From JAQICB01 sp046482735 (GTDB taxonomy: Bacteria; Bacteroidota; Bacteroidia; Bacteroidales; UBA1715): a stretch of 64,000 nucleotides of DNA. Position numbers and translations under genes: made by a program. The notes below the pieces were generated by a model. That model searched no databases and was not told where the DNA came from. It saw nothing but the letters and a program-made list of their open reading frames with translations. Location of the stretch: contig JAWOEL010000080.1 in the NCBI GenBank assembly GCA_046482735.1, forward strand, positions 45,871 through 109,870. The letters run 5' to 3'. The first letter of the stretch is position 1. Every line of letters starts with the position of its first letter. This document shows, piece after piece, positions 44,253 through 53,498 of the stretch.

Positions 44253-47200
44253 TTAATTATCTCGTAATACAGTTACCGGACCTTTTTTTATTGTACCGTC
44301 AGGTAATGTTATTATATAAAAATATGTTCCTGCTGAAACTTTTTCTCCGTTATACGTGCCATCCCATCCGTTTGTTCCGCTATATAGTTCTTGTCCCCAC
44401 CTGTTTACTATTTGAAGTTCTATTTCCATATCTTCCAAATAAATATCATTTATTCCATCATTGTTTGGGGTGAATACATTAGGTAAAAGGATGTCTTTTT
44501 CTATCGTAATAGTGTGTGCGTAAGAATCGCTACATTCAGGTACGGTGTATTGTTCCAAAAATACGGTGAATATACCGTCCGTATTATACATATGTGTTGG
44601 GGAATCCGTTGTATCGGTGTGTCCGTCTCCAAAATCCCAGGTTGTGGTTACAGGTACCGGTAAACTATCGCTTGTGTTCGTAAATTGAATTTCTTCAAAT
44701 TGTAGTGCAGTATTTTGTGCTTCAAATTTTGTGTGTGGATTATGATGCACCGAAATGTACTCATCTTTTTCGTTTGTAAAATCGCATTCATTTATTGATG
44801 CGGTGAGGCTAACTGAGTATGTGCCGTATGTATAAAAATGTGTGGCGGTATCTTTTATACTGGTAGTATCATCTCCAAAATCCCACAACCATGCTGTTAT
44901 GTCGTGTGAAGAATTTGTGTTATTTTCAAAATTTACTATTTGTTCATTGCATACAATTGATGGTGCAGAAAAATCTACTTGTGCTTCGTATATTTGTAAT
45001 GGTTCTTCAGCAATGATAACTTGTTCACATTCATTAATGTCAGTAATTACCAGAGCAGGAGTATAGGTGCGTCCTTCTGTATAGGTGTATGTAATAGTTT
45101 CGTCATCAGAAATAGCTTCGCCATCATCAAATACCCAAACATGCTCTATTGCTTTTTGTGTTTGGGCATTAAAAGAAATTGGTGCCGGTGCACAAGAGTC
45201 TGTTGGCGAAAAAGTGAATGAGCCTGTTGGACCGCCAACTTCAATATAATTTTCTTTGGTGAGAGTGTCGACGCAACCATAGGTGTTAGATACAATTAAT
45301 GTAACATCGTATATACCCGGTGTGTTGTATGAATGTTGCGGATTGTTTACTGTTGATGTATTATTTGTTACGTTTGTAGAATCACCAAAATTCCAATTCC
45401 ATGTATTATTACTTTGTCCTGATGTGTCTGAAAATTCGGGAATAAATGGCGGGCAGTCGCTCTGTGTAGTGTCAGCTGTAAAAAGTGCTTTTGGTCTGGT
45501 TATGGTTATATTTTTAGTAACAGTACTGTCGCAGCTGTTTTTGTCGGTAGCTGTTAGTGAAACTGTTATGACAGAATCTGCTGTTACAAAGTATGAGTGT
45601 TTTGGTTCTTCTTTTGTCGATGTATATGTGTCACCAAAATCCCATGTATATGATAAATCTGTTCCTGTAGATGTGTTGCTAAACGCTATTGTGTCGTAAA
45701 AACAAGTTACGCTTGGTATGTTTATTCCCGGGTGTGGTTGTGTTGGCTGTATATAGTCAATTTTAGTGAGTGTCGTGTCGCATCCTCGCGAATCGGTAAC
45801 GGTAAGGCTTATGTCATACAGACCGCGATTTGTGAATGTATGTGTGGGATTTTTTTGGGATGTGTCTGTTGCAATTCGGATGCCATTTAGTTTCCAGTTA
45901 TACCCGGCAGATGCTGAATCTTCTATTTCGAGTGTTGTTCCGTCGTTATAATTCCACATCCATGAAACAACGCTATCTACTTTACTTGCCGTAGAAGTTG
46001 AAGATTCGGTAAATGCTATTTCGAGGGGGGCACATCCTTCAGTCGTTGGAGCTGTAAATGCCGGGTTGGGTACTTCGTGTACGTATATATGAGATTGCAT
46101 TGTTATACTATCGGTACAGCCAATATTATTTGTAACGTGTAATGATATGTCGAATGTGCCGGATTGTGTAAATTGATGAGTTGGTTCTCTGTCGGTAGAG
46201 GTATGTCCGTCATCAAAATCCCATTCCCAATTAGTTTTGGTAAAGTTTGTATATGTGGTGTCGGTAAATGTTATAGATGAATGCTGACAGGTTTCTTCAA
46301 TATTTTGTGTAAAGCCGGGTAATAAGCTGTCAACTGTAACTTCTATAGGAAGAGAATCAACGCAACCATTTGAATTTGTGACTTTTAGTTGTCCCGAATA
46401 GGAGTCAGCCTCGGTATAAAAATGATGTGGATCTTTTGATGTGGTATCTGTCGCAATTGATACCCCATTGTATTCCCAATTGTATAGATTGTTGTTTTCT
46501 GATATAATGAGCGTATTACCATCGCCAAATGTCCATGTATATGTTTCTGCCAAAATACTTGTATCTGTAAACGCAATAGAATCGGAAGTATGACAAATAT
46601 TTAGAGAGGAGGCGGTGAAGCCTGCTGCAGGTGGTAAAATAGTAATATAATCCAATTTTGAAAAAGTGTCTGAATAGCATTCGTATTGTCCTGCAATAAG
46701 TTTAATATCAAAAGTACCGGTATCTGCATATACGTATTCGTGAGAAGGAGTGTTTACTGTAACCGGATCGGTTCCATCACCATAGTCCCATATCCACTCG
46801 TTTGCAAAGCTATCTGAAGTCGTGTCTTCAAATTCTGTGATGCCTCTGTAACAAACATCTGTTTCTGGTGCAAAAATGTGTGCAGAAGGTTTGGCTCCGA
46901 CACCTATGTAATCTGTAGCTGTAAAAGTTTGTGTACAACCTATTTTATCTGTTATGGTAAGCGAAACAGTGTATTGACCAGTATCAGCTTCATATAGATG
47001 AGTAGGGTTTATTGATGAAGAGTCTGTTGAAATAACGGTACCATTTTTTGTCCATATATATGTGCCCGAACCGTTATCTTCAATTACAAGTGTTGTATCG
47101 TCTCCAAAATCCCATTCCCATTTTGTGATGGTACTTTCAGATGTTGATGCATCAGAAAAGGATACTTCGAGAGGGAGACATCCTTGAGTAACATCACTGG

Positions 47201-48545
47201 TGAAATCAGCTTGCGGTTTTTGTATACGAATGTAATTGGATTTTGTGAGAGAATTCTGACAGGAATTATTATCGGTAATAGTAAGACTTACCGGATAGTT
47301 GCCGTAATTTGTGTATTCTGATGCAGGTTCTGCTTCGGTAGATGTGGAGCCGTTGCCAAAATCCCATTCCCACTGAGAGATATTAGTTGTAGGTGCCGAA
47401 AAAGTTGGTGTAAAAGGTGGTGCACATGCAATGCTGTCGTCTGCTTGAATAACTATTTCAGGAAGATCTTGTACGACCATATAATGTTCTTTTGTTCTTA
47501 TGTTTGTGCATCCTGCAGCACTTATTGCGGTAAGTGTTACGGTATATTCTCCCTGAGAATTGTATGTATGAGTTGGGTTTTTATCGGTTGACGTATTCCC
47601 ATCACCAAAGTCCCACTCAACAGAGGAAACAGGTAAATTGGATTCGTTTATAAATTGTGTTTCAATTCCTCTGCATATAGTTTGTTCTGAAGAGGAAAAA
47701 TCAGCTGCAAACGTATTGATGTGAATAGCATTACTGCTATCTAAAGTGTGAGAACAGCCAACATCATTACGTGCTGTTAAGCTTACAGAAAAAACTCCTT
47801 CTGATGTATATGTGTGACTTGGGTTTTGCTCTGTTGAAGTTGTTCCATCACCAAAATCCCACACAAAATTATTTGCATTGGTTGAGGTGTTATTAAAAGA
47901 AACAGTAAGTGGGGCAGAACAACTTTCCCGGGTATCTATACTGAAGTTTGCTATTGGTGAGGTTTGTACCGAAATGTAGTCAGATTTTGTAATTGTTTGA
48001 GAACAGCCATCTTCGTTTGTAACTGATAGCGAAACAGAATACTCACCAATAGAATTATATGTATAATTAGGATTTGTACTGGTTGATGTGTTACCGTCTC
48101 CAAAATCCCAGCTATATGATGTGATAGGAGAGTCTGATGTTGAAATATTTGTAAAATTAGTTGTAAGAGGGGTGCATCCTGAAAGGGGAGAAGCTAAAAA
48201 ACCAACATGAGGACTTTTATATACGGTAATATATGCTTCCTTTTTTTCGGAATCGCTTCCATCATTGTTAGAAACTGTAAGTTCGACACTATATGCTCCG
48301 GTATTGCTAAAAACTATTGTTGGGTTTTCTTTTGAATACGTTTTATGTAATTCATTATTCTTATATATATCCCATTTCCATGAATCAGGTGAATTCGTAG
48401 ATAAATCTGTGAAATTTACCGTAATAATATCGCAGCCTTCTGTAATGTTTGCTTCAAAATCAGCAACCGGAGTTTGCCCGTATGTATGAGTGTAAAAACA
48501 AGTAATGCTTAAAAGTGTTAGTACTTGTCGAACAAAATGTTTCAT
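44253..48545 (-). CDS. SprB-like adhesin: 15 PKD-type repeats and T9SS type B sorting domain
   Basis: The 1430-residue protein has a signal peptide (ending HTYGQ) and about 15 consecutive PKD-like modules, most with a WDFGDGxTST...NPxHxY core preceded by a Cys-containing GCxPLxVxF strand. Repeats 6, 8 and 10 have an insert with the pattern W..NG..I.TDT before NPxHxF/Y. The last ~85 residues (LPNVFTPNNDGINDIYLEDMEIELQIVNRWGQELYSGTNGWDGTYNGEKVSAGTYFYII) form the gliding-motility-type (CHU_C, type B) sorting domain. With the downstream PorP/SprF and PorE-like genes it forms a cargo/anchor operon like sprB-sprF. Whether the cell glides cannot be told from this; non-gliding species also carry such sets. 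Confidence 0.85.
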   Translation of the reverse strand: MKHFVRQVLTLLSITCFYTHTYGQTPVADFEANITEGCDIITVNFTDLSTNSPDSWKWDIYKNNELHKTYSKENPTIVFSNTGAYSVELTVSNNDGSDSEKKEAYITVYKSPHVGFLASPLSGCTPLTTNFTNISTSDSPITSYSWDFGDGNTSTSTNPNYTYNSIGEYSVSLSVTNEDGCSQTITKSDYISVQTSPIANFSIDTRESCSAPLTVSFNNTSTNANNFVWDFGDGTTSTEQNPSHTYTSEGVFSVSLTARNDVGCSHTLDSSNAIHINTFAADFSSSEQTICRGIETQFINESNLPVSSVEWDFGDGNTSTDKNPTHTYNSQGEYTVTLTAISAAGCTNIRTKEHYMVVQDLPEIVIQADDSIACAPPFTPTFSAPTTNISQWEWDFGNGSTSTEAEPASEYTNYGNYPVSLTITDNNSCQNSLTKSNYIRIQKPQADFTSDVTQGCLPLEVSFSDASTSESTITKWEWDFGDDTTLVIEDNGSGTYIWTKNGTVISTDSSSINPTHLYEADTGQYTVSLTITDKIGCTQTFTATDYIGVGAKPSAHIFAPETDVCYRGITEFEDTTSDSFANEWIWDYGDGTDPVTVNTPSHEYVYADTGTFDIKLIAGQYECYSDTFSKLDYITILPPAAGFTASSLNICHTSDSIAFTDTSILAETYTWTFGDGNTLIISENNNLYNWEYNGVSIATDTTSKDPHHFYTEADSYSGQLKVTNSNGCVDSLPIEVTVDSLLPGFTQNIEETCQHSSITFTDTTYTNFTKTNWEWDFDDGHTSTDREPTHQFTQSGTFDISLHVTNNIGCTDSITMQSHIYVHEVPNPAFTAPTTEGCAPLEIAFTESSTSTASKVDSVVSWMWNYNDGTTLEIEDSASAGYNWKLNGIRIATDTSQKNPTHTFTNRGLYDISLTVTDSRGCDTTLTKIDYIQPTQPHPGINIPSVTCFYDTIAFSNTSTGTDLSYTWDFGDTYTSTKEEPKHSYFVTADSVITVSLTATDKNSCDSTVTKNITITRPKALFTADTTQSDCPPFIPEFSDTSGQSNNTWNWNFGDSTNVTNNTSTVNNPQHSYNTPGIYDVTLIVSNTYGCVDTLTKENYIEVGGPTGSFTFSPTDSCAPAPISFNAQTQKAIEHVWVFDDGEAISDDETITYTYTEGRTYTPALVITDINECEQVIIAEEPLQIYEAQVDFSAPSIVCNEQIVNFENNTNSSHDITAWLWDFGDDTTSIKDTATHFYTYGTYSVSLTASINECDFTNEKDEYISVHHNPHTKFEAQNTALQFEEIQFTNTSDSLPVPVTTTWDFGDGHTDTTDSPTHMYNTDGIFTVFLEQYTVPECSDSYAHTITIEKDILLPNVFTPNNDGINDIYLEDMEIELQIVNRWGQELYSGTNGWDGTYNGEKVSAGTYFYIITLPDGTIKKGPVTVLRDN

Positions 48546-48631
48546 ATGTTTATATTAATTGATTGGTAATTGTTGTAAATTTTTATCGTATTGAGAATCA
48601 GTTTTTCTACACATTTTTTTTACTCTAGCAA

Positions 48632-48650
48632 AGTAATATAGTATATTACT
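48632..48650. promoter_or_regulatory. 19-bp perfect palindrome upstream of the PKD operon
   Basis: AGTAATATAGTATATTACT: nine-base arms around one central base, 87 bp before the PKD start. On the minus strand a TACTTTG near-match to the -7 box overlaps its downstream side (48629-48635), with a TTG 17 nt before, so a dimeric regulator bound here would cover the promoter. Confidence 0.45.
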
Positions 48651-48785
48651 TGCAAGTTGCAAATAAATGGTTTATTCATATAAATACTATTTTTAAATAT
48701 TGATAGAGAATATTATGTTGTAAAGTACGTAATTTTACTGTGAAATGCAACAATATAGCGTATTTAGTGGTTTGAAACTTTTTTT

Positions 48786-48825
48786 TAAAAAAAAGAGCCC
48801 TAAGTATTATTTAGGGCTTTTTATT
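48786..48825 (-). terminator. Rho-independent terminator after cysK
   Basis: GCCCTAA and TTAGGGC pair around an 7-nt loop; on the minus strand TCTTTTTTTT follows. It could also work on the plus strand. Confidence 0.75.
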
Positions 48826-48929
48826 AATATACAATTGAAGTAATAATCTGAGTGTAATATCAATTAGTAGGTAATTTGAATACTACAAAAATTAAGAACC
48901 CGGTTATATTATAGGTAATGTTGGTATAT

Positions 48930-49850
48930 TTAGTCAAATAATGGCGTGCTTAAATAACGCTCTCCATTATCCGGAAGGATAACCACAATTTTTTTACCCT
49001 TATTTTCAGGACGTTTTGCAACTTTAATAGCTGCAGCCATAGCAGCACCAGACGATATGCCGCACAGAATACCCTCTATTCGGGCAAGTTTTCTGGCAAT
49101 TTCAAAAGACTCTTCGTTTGTAATACGAATAATTTCATCAATAATTGAAGTATCGAGAATTTTAGGAATAAAACCAGCACCAGTACCTTGAATTTTGTGA
49201 GGACCCGGTTTATCACCTGATAATACCGCAGAATCGTCCGGTTCAACAGCAATAGCTTGAAACGATGGTTTTTTTGCTTTTATAACCTGAGCAACTCCTG
49301 TAATAGTACCACCGGTACCAACACCTGAAATAAATATGTCAACTTCACCTTCTGTATCATCCCATATTTCTATAGCTGTTGTTTTTCGATGAATTTCGGG
49401 ATTTGCCGGGTTTTCAAATTGTTGCGGTATATATGCATTACCTATTTCTTGTTGTAATTCCTGAGCTTTGGCTATAGCACCTTTCATACCTGTTTTTGCA
49501 GGCGTTAGAACGAGCTCTGCACCATAAGCAATTAAAAGTTTACGACGTTCTATAGACATACTTTCCGGCATGGTTAATATAAGTTTGTACCCCTTTGCTG
49601 CACATGTCATAGCTAACCCAATTCCGGTATTACCACTGGTTGGCTCAATTATAGTAGTTGTGTTTGTAATTAAGCCCTCTTTTTCGGCATTAGTTATCAT
49701 AGCATTTCCTATCCGGCATTTTACAGAACTGGTTGGGTTAAATGATTCTAATTTAACGTACACTTCTGCTGCAGAACTGTCAATTATTCTATTAATTTTC
49801 ACAAGGGGAGTGTTCCCTATAGCTTCTGTTATGTTATTATATATTTTCAT
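48930..49850 (-). CDS. cysK: Cysteine synthase (O-acetylserine sulfhydrylase)
   Basis: CysK makes cysteine from O-acetylserine and sulfide using PLP. The 306-residue protein has GNTPLVKI, the PLP lysine Lys44 in NPTSSVKCRIGNAMI, the substrate loop PTSGNTGIGLAM, the phosphate-binding GVGTGGTITG and SSGAAM near the end. All match CysK. It follows rrf2 by 11 bp and is probably regulated by that neighbour. Confidence 0.94.
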   Translation of the reverse strand: MKIYNNITEAIGNTPLVKINRIIDSSAAEVYVKLESFNPTSSVKCRIGNAMITNAEKEGLITNTTTIIEPTSGNTGIGLAMTCAAKGYKLILTMPESMSIERRKLLIAYGAELVLTPAKTGMKGAIAKAQELQQEIGNAYIPQQFENPANPEIHRKTTAIEIWDDTEGEVDIFISGVGTGGTITGVAQVIKAKKPSFQAIAVEPDDSAVLSGDKPGPHKIQGTGAGFIPKILDTSIIDEIIRITNEESFEIARKLARIEGILCGISSGAAMAAAIKVAKRPENKGKKIVVILPDNGERYLSTPLFD

Positions 49851-49861
49851 CTTATTTTTTT

Positions 49862-50308
49862 TTATATGTAAAACATTAAATCATCATTATTTTTCGTTAA
49901 TTCTTTGTGTTCATCTGTTAATTCTTCCAGATTTGTTGATTCCATATATTCTATCATTTGTTTATTTAAATTGAACCAATATTTATGTGATATACAGTAA
50001 GGGACTTTTTTGCAGTTGTACTCATCACCAAAACAGTCTATAAGTTTGAGAGGAGGATTAAAAGCTTTATATATATCATAAATAGTAATTTCAGATGCTT
50101 GTCTGGTAAGTTGGTAGCCACTTTTTTTTCCATCTGTAGTTGTAATAAGATTTGCTGACTTTAATTGTGCAATTATTTGGTCAAGATATTTAACTGATAT
50201 ATGTTGAGATTCTGCAATTTTTTTCTGTAAAATGCCTTTTTCATTTTCTTGAGCGGCTATTTCAATTATAGCACGTAGACCGTATCGTGTTTTTGTATTT
50301 AATTTCAT
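49862..50308 (-). CDS. Rrf2 family transcriptional regulator (IscR-like cysteines)
   Basis: The 148-residue protein has the Rrf2 winged-helix start MKLNTKTRYGLRAIIEIAAQ, recognition helix ISVKYLDQIIAQLKSANLI and wing KSGYQLTR. Cys92, Cys99 and Cys105 are spaced C-x6-C-x5-C, similar to the C-x5-C-x5-C of IscR that holds a [2Fe-2S] cluster. Located just before cysK, it likely senses cysteine or iron-sulfur status and controls this pair (CymR-like or IscR-like; which is not clear). A palindrome lies between its promoter and start. Confidence 0.85.
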   Translation of the reverse strand: MKLNTKTRYGLRAIIEIAAQENEKGILQKKIAESQHISVKYLDQIIAQLKSANLITTTDGKKSGYQLTRQASEITIYDIYKAFNPPLKLIDCFGDEYNCKKVPYCISHKYWFNLNKQMIEYMESTNLEELTDEHKELTKNNDDLMFYI

Positions 50309-50327
50309 AATTTATTAAATTTATTTA

Positions 50328-50339
50328 ATCCTATCGGAT
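50328..50339. promoter_or_regulatory. Candidate Rrf2 operator
   Basis: Inverted repeat ATCC-TATC-GGAT, located just after the predicted transcription start of rrf2-cysK and 20 bp before the rrf2 ATG. Position is ideal for autoregulation. Confidence 0.45.
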
Positions 50340-50349
50340 AAGTAGTTTA

Positions 50350-50380
50350 CAAATATAATTTATAAAAACCGCTTTATCAA
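50350..50380 (-). promoter_or_regulatory. Promoter of rrf2-cysK
   Basis: On the minus strand TTG, 20 nt, then TATATTTG, an excellent -33/-7 match. Transcription would begin near 50343. Confidence 0.7.
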
Positions 50381-50581
50381 GAAAAAGTACGTAATTTTTT
50401 AAAAAACGTGAATTAGAATAATTATGTAAGTCAATATACGGAGAATAGAATAGTATGTAAAAGCCATTTTTTATTTATTACACTGTTTATGCATACGTAA
50501 TTTTTGTGTGTTTTGAGTTGAAACTATTAATAATAGAGGAGTTGTGAAATATTCGTATGTATGAGTTAAAATTTTGAGTAT

Positions 50582-50617
50582 AAAAAAAAGACCAAGCATA
50601 CTTTTGTGCTTGGTCTT
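50582..50617 (-). terminator. Rho-independent terminator after the P-type ATPase
   Basis: AGACCAAGCA and TGCTTGGTCT pair around an 8-nt loop, followed on the minus strand by eight T. Confidence 0.85.
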
Positions 50618-50644
50618 GTGTGTAATATAACTATACAACAAACT

Positions 50645-53332
50645 TTATTTTTTCTTTAATTTGCCTATTATGAATTTTTCGAGTTCAATTACAAAGAATA
50701 TAGTAATACCTGCAGCTAAAGAATACATCCAGTAGGTGAAATCAATTGCTGTTGTTCCGAAAAATGTATTCATAAACGGAGCATATACAAATATTAATTG
50801 TAATAATAAAAGCGTACCACCGGCATAAAATGCATATTTATTATTAAAAAAGTCTTTACCAATGCTCGGTTTTTTTATACGTCTACAATTAAATAGATAA
50901 AAAAACTGACCACCAACCAAGGTATTTACTGCTACAGTGCGGGCAATTTCAATATCGACAAGTAAAGAGTCTTTGAAATAGTCGAATAAGCCCAAAGTTA
51001 CACCACCAATAAGCATAGAAACAAAAGCAATTCTCCAAATAAATAAAGGCCCCAAAATTGAAGATTTTGTTTTTCGAGGAGGAAGATCCATCACATTTTC
51101 TTCCATTGGTTCAAATGAAATAGCCAGAGCTAAGGTTACCGCAGTTACCATATTTACCCAGAGGATTTGCACAGGCGAAATAGGCATTGTTATACCCAAT
51201 AAAATAGCGGCTACAAGAACAAGAGCTTCAGCCCCGTTTGTAGGAAGAATAAATAATAATGCTTTACGAATGTTATCAAAAACAGTACGCCCTTCTTCAA
51301 TAGCATTTACAATAGAAGCAAAATTATCATCAGCAAGCACCATTTCCGAAGCATCTTTTGTAACTTCGGTACCTTTTATACCCATTGCAATTCCGATGTT
51401 TGCTTTTTTAAGAGCAGGTGCATCATTTACACCATCTCCGGTCATAGCACATAACTTGCCATTAGCTTGTATAGCCTTTACAAGTCTGAGTTTATGTTCC
51501 GGACTTGTACGGGCATAAACGTCATATTCATTTACAACTTTTACGAGTTCTTCATCAGACATTTCTTCTAATTCCTGTCCACTTATAGCTTTTACGCCAT
51601 CACCAATGCCAATTTCTTTTCCAATAGCTTTTGCAGTAATAATATGATCGCCGGTAATCATTTTAACTTCTACACCAGCACGTTTACATTCTTTTATTGC
51701 TTCAATAGCTTCTTGTCGCGGTGGATCAATAATACCAACTAAACCAAGGAAAACTTGCGAATCGTCTAAAGATTCTTTTTCTATTGTTGTTTGTTGAGAG
51801 TCTGCTTCTCTAAAAGCCACACCTATCATTCGTTGTCCTTTAGCAGCAACTTCCTGAATTTTTTTATCCCAAAAATCTCGGTTAATAGTAACCGGACCAT
51901 TTTCTGTACATTCATATTTACACTTATCCAGCACACGTTCAGGAGCTCCTGTCATGTACGTAATCATTTTTCCGTCAATATTATTGAGCGTTGCTTTATA
52001 TTTGTGAGCAGATTCAAAAGGAATAGAGTCTATAAGTGTTGGTGTAAAATCTTTAAAACCGGCTTTGTAGGAAAGAGTTAATAATGCACCATCTGTTGGT
52101 GTTCCTGTTAGAGCCCATTCACCTTCAGGGGTTTTGCTAATGTCTGAATTGTTGCATGCTCTAATTGATTGTAGCAGATGCACTAATACTTTACTGTTTT
52201 TTGGAGTAATAGGTGTTTCGTCGAGTAAAATATTTCCTTCTGGACTGTAGCCCGCACCTTCAACTGAATAATTATGTTCTGAGGTTACAATTGTTTTGGC
52301 CGTCATTTCATTTCGTGTGAGTGTACCTGTTTTGTCAGAACAAATAACATTTACCGCACCGAGTGTTTCTACAGAAGGTAAGCGCCTGATAATTGCATTT
52401 CTTCGAGCCATGCTTTGAACGCCTATAGCTAGTGTAATAGTCATAATTGCAGGTAATCCCTCAGGGATAGTTGCAACTATAAGACCAATTGATGCTAAAA
52501 ATAGTTCTGTAATTGTGTAGTCGCGAAAGAAATAACCAAATGCAAAAAATAATGCTGTAAAACCTAAAATTATTATGGCAAGCCATTTTCCGAATTTTTC
52601 TATTTGTTGTAGAAGCGGAGTTGTAATGTTTTCTACATCAGACATCATTTGGTTAATTTTACCAATTTCTGTATGTGTTCCTGTAGCAACAACAACACCC
52701 GTTGCACTTCCGTATATAACAACAGTTCCGGAATAGGCCATACATAATCTGTCTCCGAGTATAGATTTTGGATTTACGGGTTCGGAGTCTTTTTCAACAG
52801 CCGTAGACTCACCAGTGAGGGGAGATTCTTCAACCTGAAAATCTTTTGTTTTAATTAATCGAATATCGGCCGGAATTTTATCGCCCGAATTTAGAATTAC
52901 AATATCTCCGGGAACTAAATCTTCTGCTTGCACTGTATTTCTCTTCCCGTTACGCATTACCATGGCGTTGAGAGATAGCATTTTGCGAATGCCATCCAAT
53001 GCTTTTTCGGCTTTTCCTTCCTGAATAAAACCTATAAGTGAATTAATGATAATAACACCGAAAATAACACCGGTATCTATCCAGTGTTCCATAAATGCTG
53101 TCATAATAGCAGCACCTATTAACACATAGATGAGCATGTTGTGAAACTGGGCAAAAAAGCGCAACCACGCACTTCTTTTTTTACCTTCGGGAATTTTGTT
53201 TTTTCCGTATTTTTGTTCTCGCTCTTGTATATCTGCTTCAAAAAGTCCCTCAGCTGTGTTTACACCTAAGTTTTTTAAAACTTTTTCGGCTTCTAGCGAG
53301 TGCCATTTTGTGTTTTCTTGGTTGTTTTCCAT
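50645..53332 (-). CDS. P-type cation-transporting ATPase (P2, calcium-like)
   Basis: The 895-residue protein has the cation-ATPase N-terminal domain, ten predicted membrane segments, the actuator motif SPLTGES, the membrane-4 motif VATIPEGLPAI, the phosphorylation site CSDKTGTLT (Asp333), TGAPERVLDKC in the nucleotide domain, and MITGDH and GDGVNDAPALKKA in the phosphorylation domain. PEGLPA with a C-terminal NMVTAVTLALAISFEP fits SERCA/PMCA-like or Na/K-like P2 pumps; the ion is most probably Ca2+ but was not settled. It is monocistronic, with its own promoter box and terminator. Confidence 0.88.
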   Translation of the reverse strand: MENNQENTKWHSLEAEKVLKNLGVNTAEGLFEADIQEREQKYGKNKIPEGKKRSAWLRFFAQFHNMLIYVLIGAAIMTAFMEHWIDTGVIFGVIIINSLIGFIQEGKAEKALDGIRKMLSLNAMVMRNGKRNTVQAEDLVPGDIVILNSGDKIPADIRLIKTKDFQVEESPLTGESTAVEKDSEPVNPKSILGDRLCMAYSGTVVIYGSATGVVVATGTHTEIGKINQMMSDVENITTPLLQQIEKFGKWLAIIILGFTALFFAFGYFFRDYTITELFLASIGLIVATIPEGLPAIMTITLAIGVQSMARRNAIIRRLPSVETLGAVNVICSDKTGTLTRNEMTAKTIVTSEHNYSVEGAGYSPEGNILLDETPITPKNSKVLVHLLQSIRACNNSDISKTPEGEWALTGTPTDGALLTLSYKAGFKDFTPTLIDSIPFESAHKYKATLNNIDGKMITYMTGAPERVLDKCKYECTENGPVTINRDFWDKKIQEVAAKGQRMIGVAFREADSQQTTIEKESLDDSQVFLGLVGIIDPPRQEAIEAIKECKRAGVEVKMITGDHIITAKAIGKEIGIGDGVKAISGQELEEMSDEELVKVVNEYDVYARTSPEHKLRLVKAIQANGKLCAMTGDGVNDAPALKKANIGIAMGIKGTEVTKDASEMVLADDNFASIVNAIEEGRTVFDNIRKALLFILPTNGAEALVLVAAILLGITMPISPVQILWVNMVTAVTLALAISFEPMEENVMDLPPRKTKSSILGPLFIWRIAFVSMLIGGVTLGLFDYFKDSLLVDIEIARTVAVNTLVGGQFFYLFNCRRIKKPSIGKDFFNNKYAFYAGGTLLLLQLIFVYAPFMNTFFGTTAIDFTYWMYSLAAGITIFFVIELEKFIIGKLKKK

Positions 53333-53372
53333 AAATTTATTTTTGTTGACTTTTTGTGTGTGTATTCTATTT

Positions 53373-53380
53373 CAAAGATA
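53373..53380 (-). promoter_or_regulatory. Candidate -7 box for the P-type ATPase
   Basis: TATCTTTG on the minus strand, 41 bp before the ATG at 53332. No TTG at the usual spacing. Confidence 0.4.
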
Positions 53381-53498
53381 CATTAATTTTCTACACTTAT
53401 ATACTTGTCGTAGAATAGTGGAATCATTTCAAAAAATAGCATGATAGTATGTCATAAAAAAACATGATTATTTTAAGCCGGTTATATATTTATGAGTT

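Larger units (their letters stand above)
48546..48929. other. 384-bp gap between the PKD operon and cysK
   Basis: Holds a 19-bp perfect palindrome (48632-48650) in the upstream region of the PKD gene, a TTGCAA direct repeat beside it (48651-48665), and the cysK terminator (48786-48825). No reading frame or RNA gene was seen. Confidence 0.6.
50309..50644. other. 336-bp gap between the ATPase and rrf2
   Basis: Contains the rrf2 operator and promoter (50328-50380) and the terminator of the ATPase gene (50582-50617). Nothing else was recognised. Confidence 0.6.
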
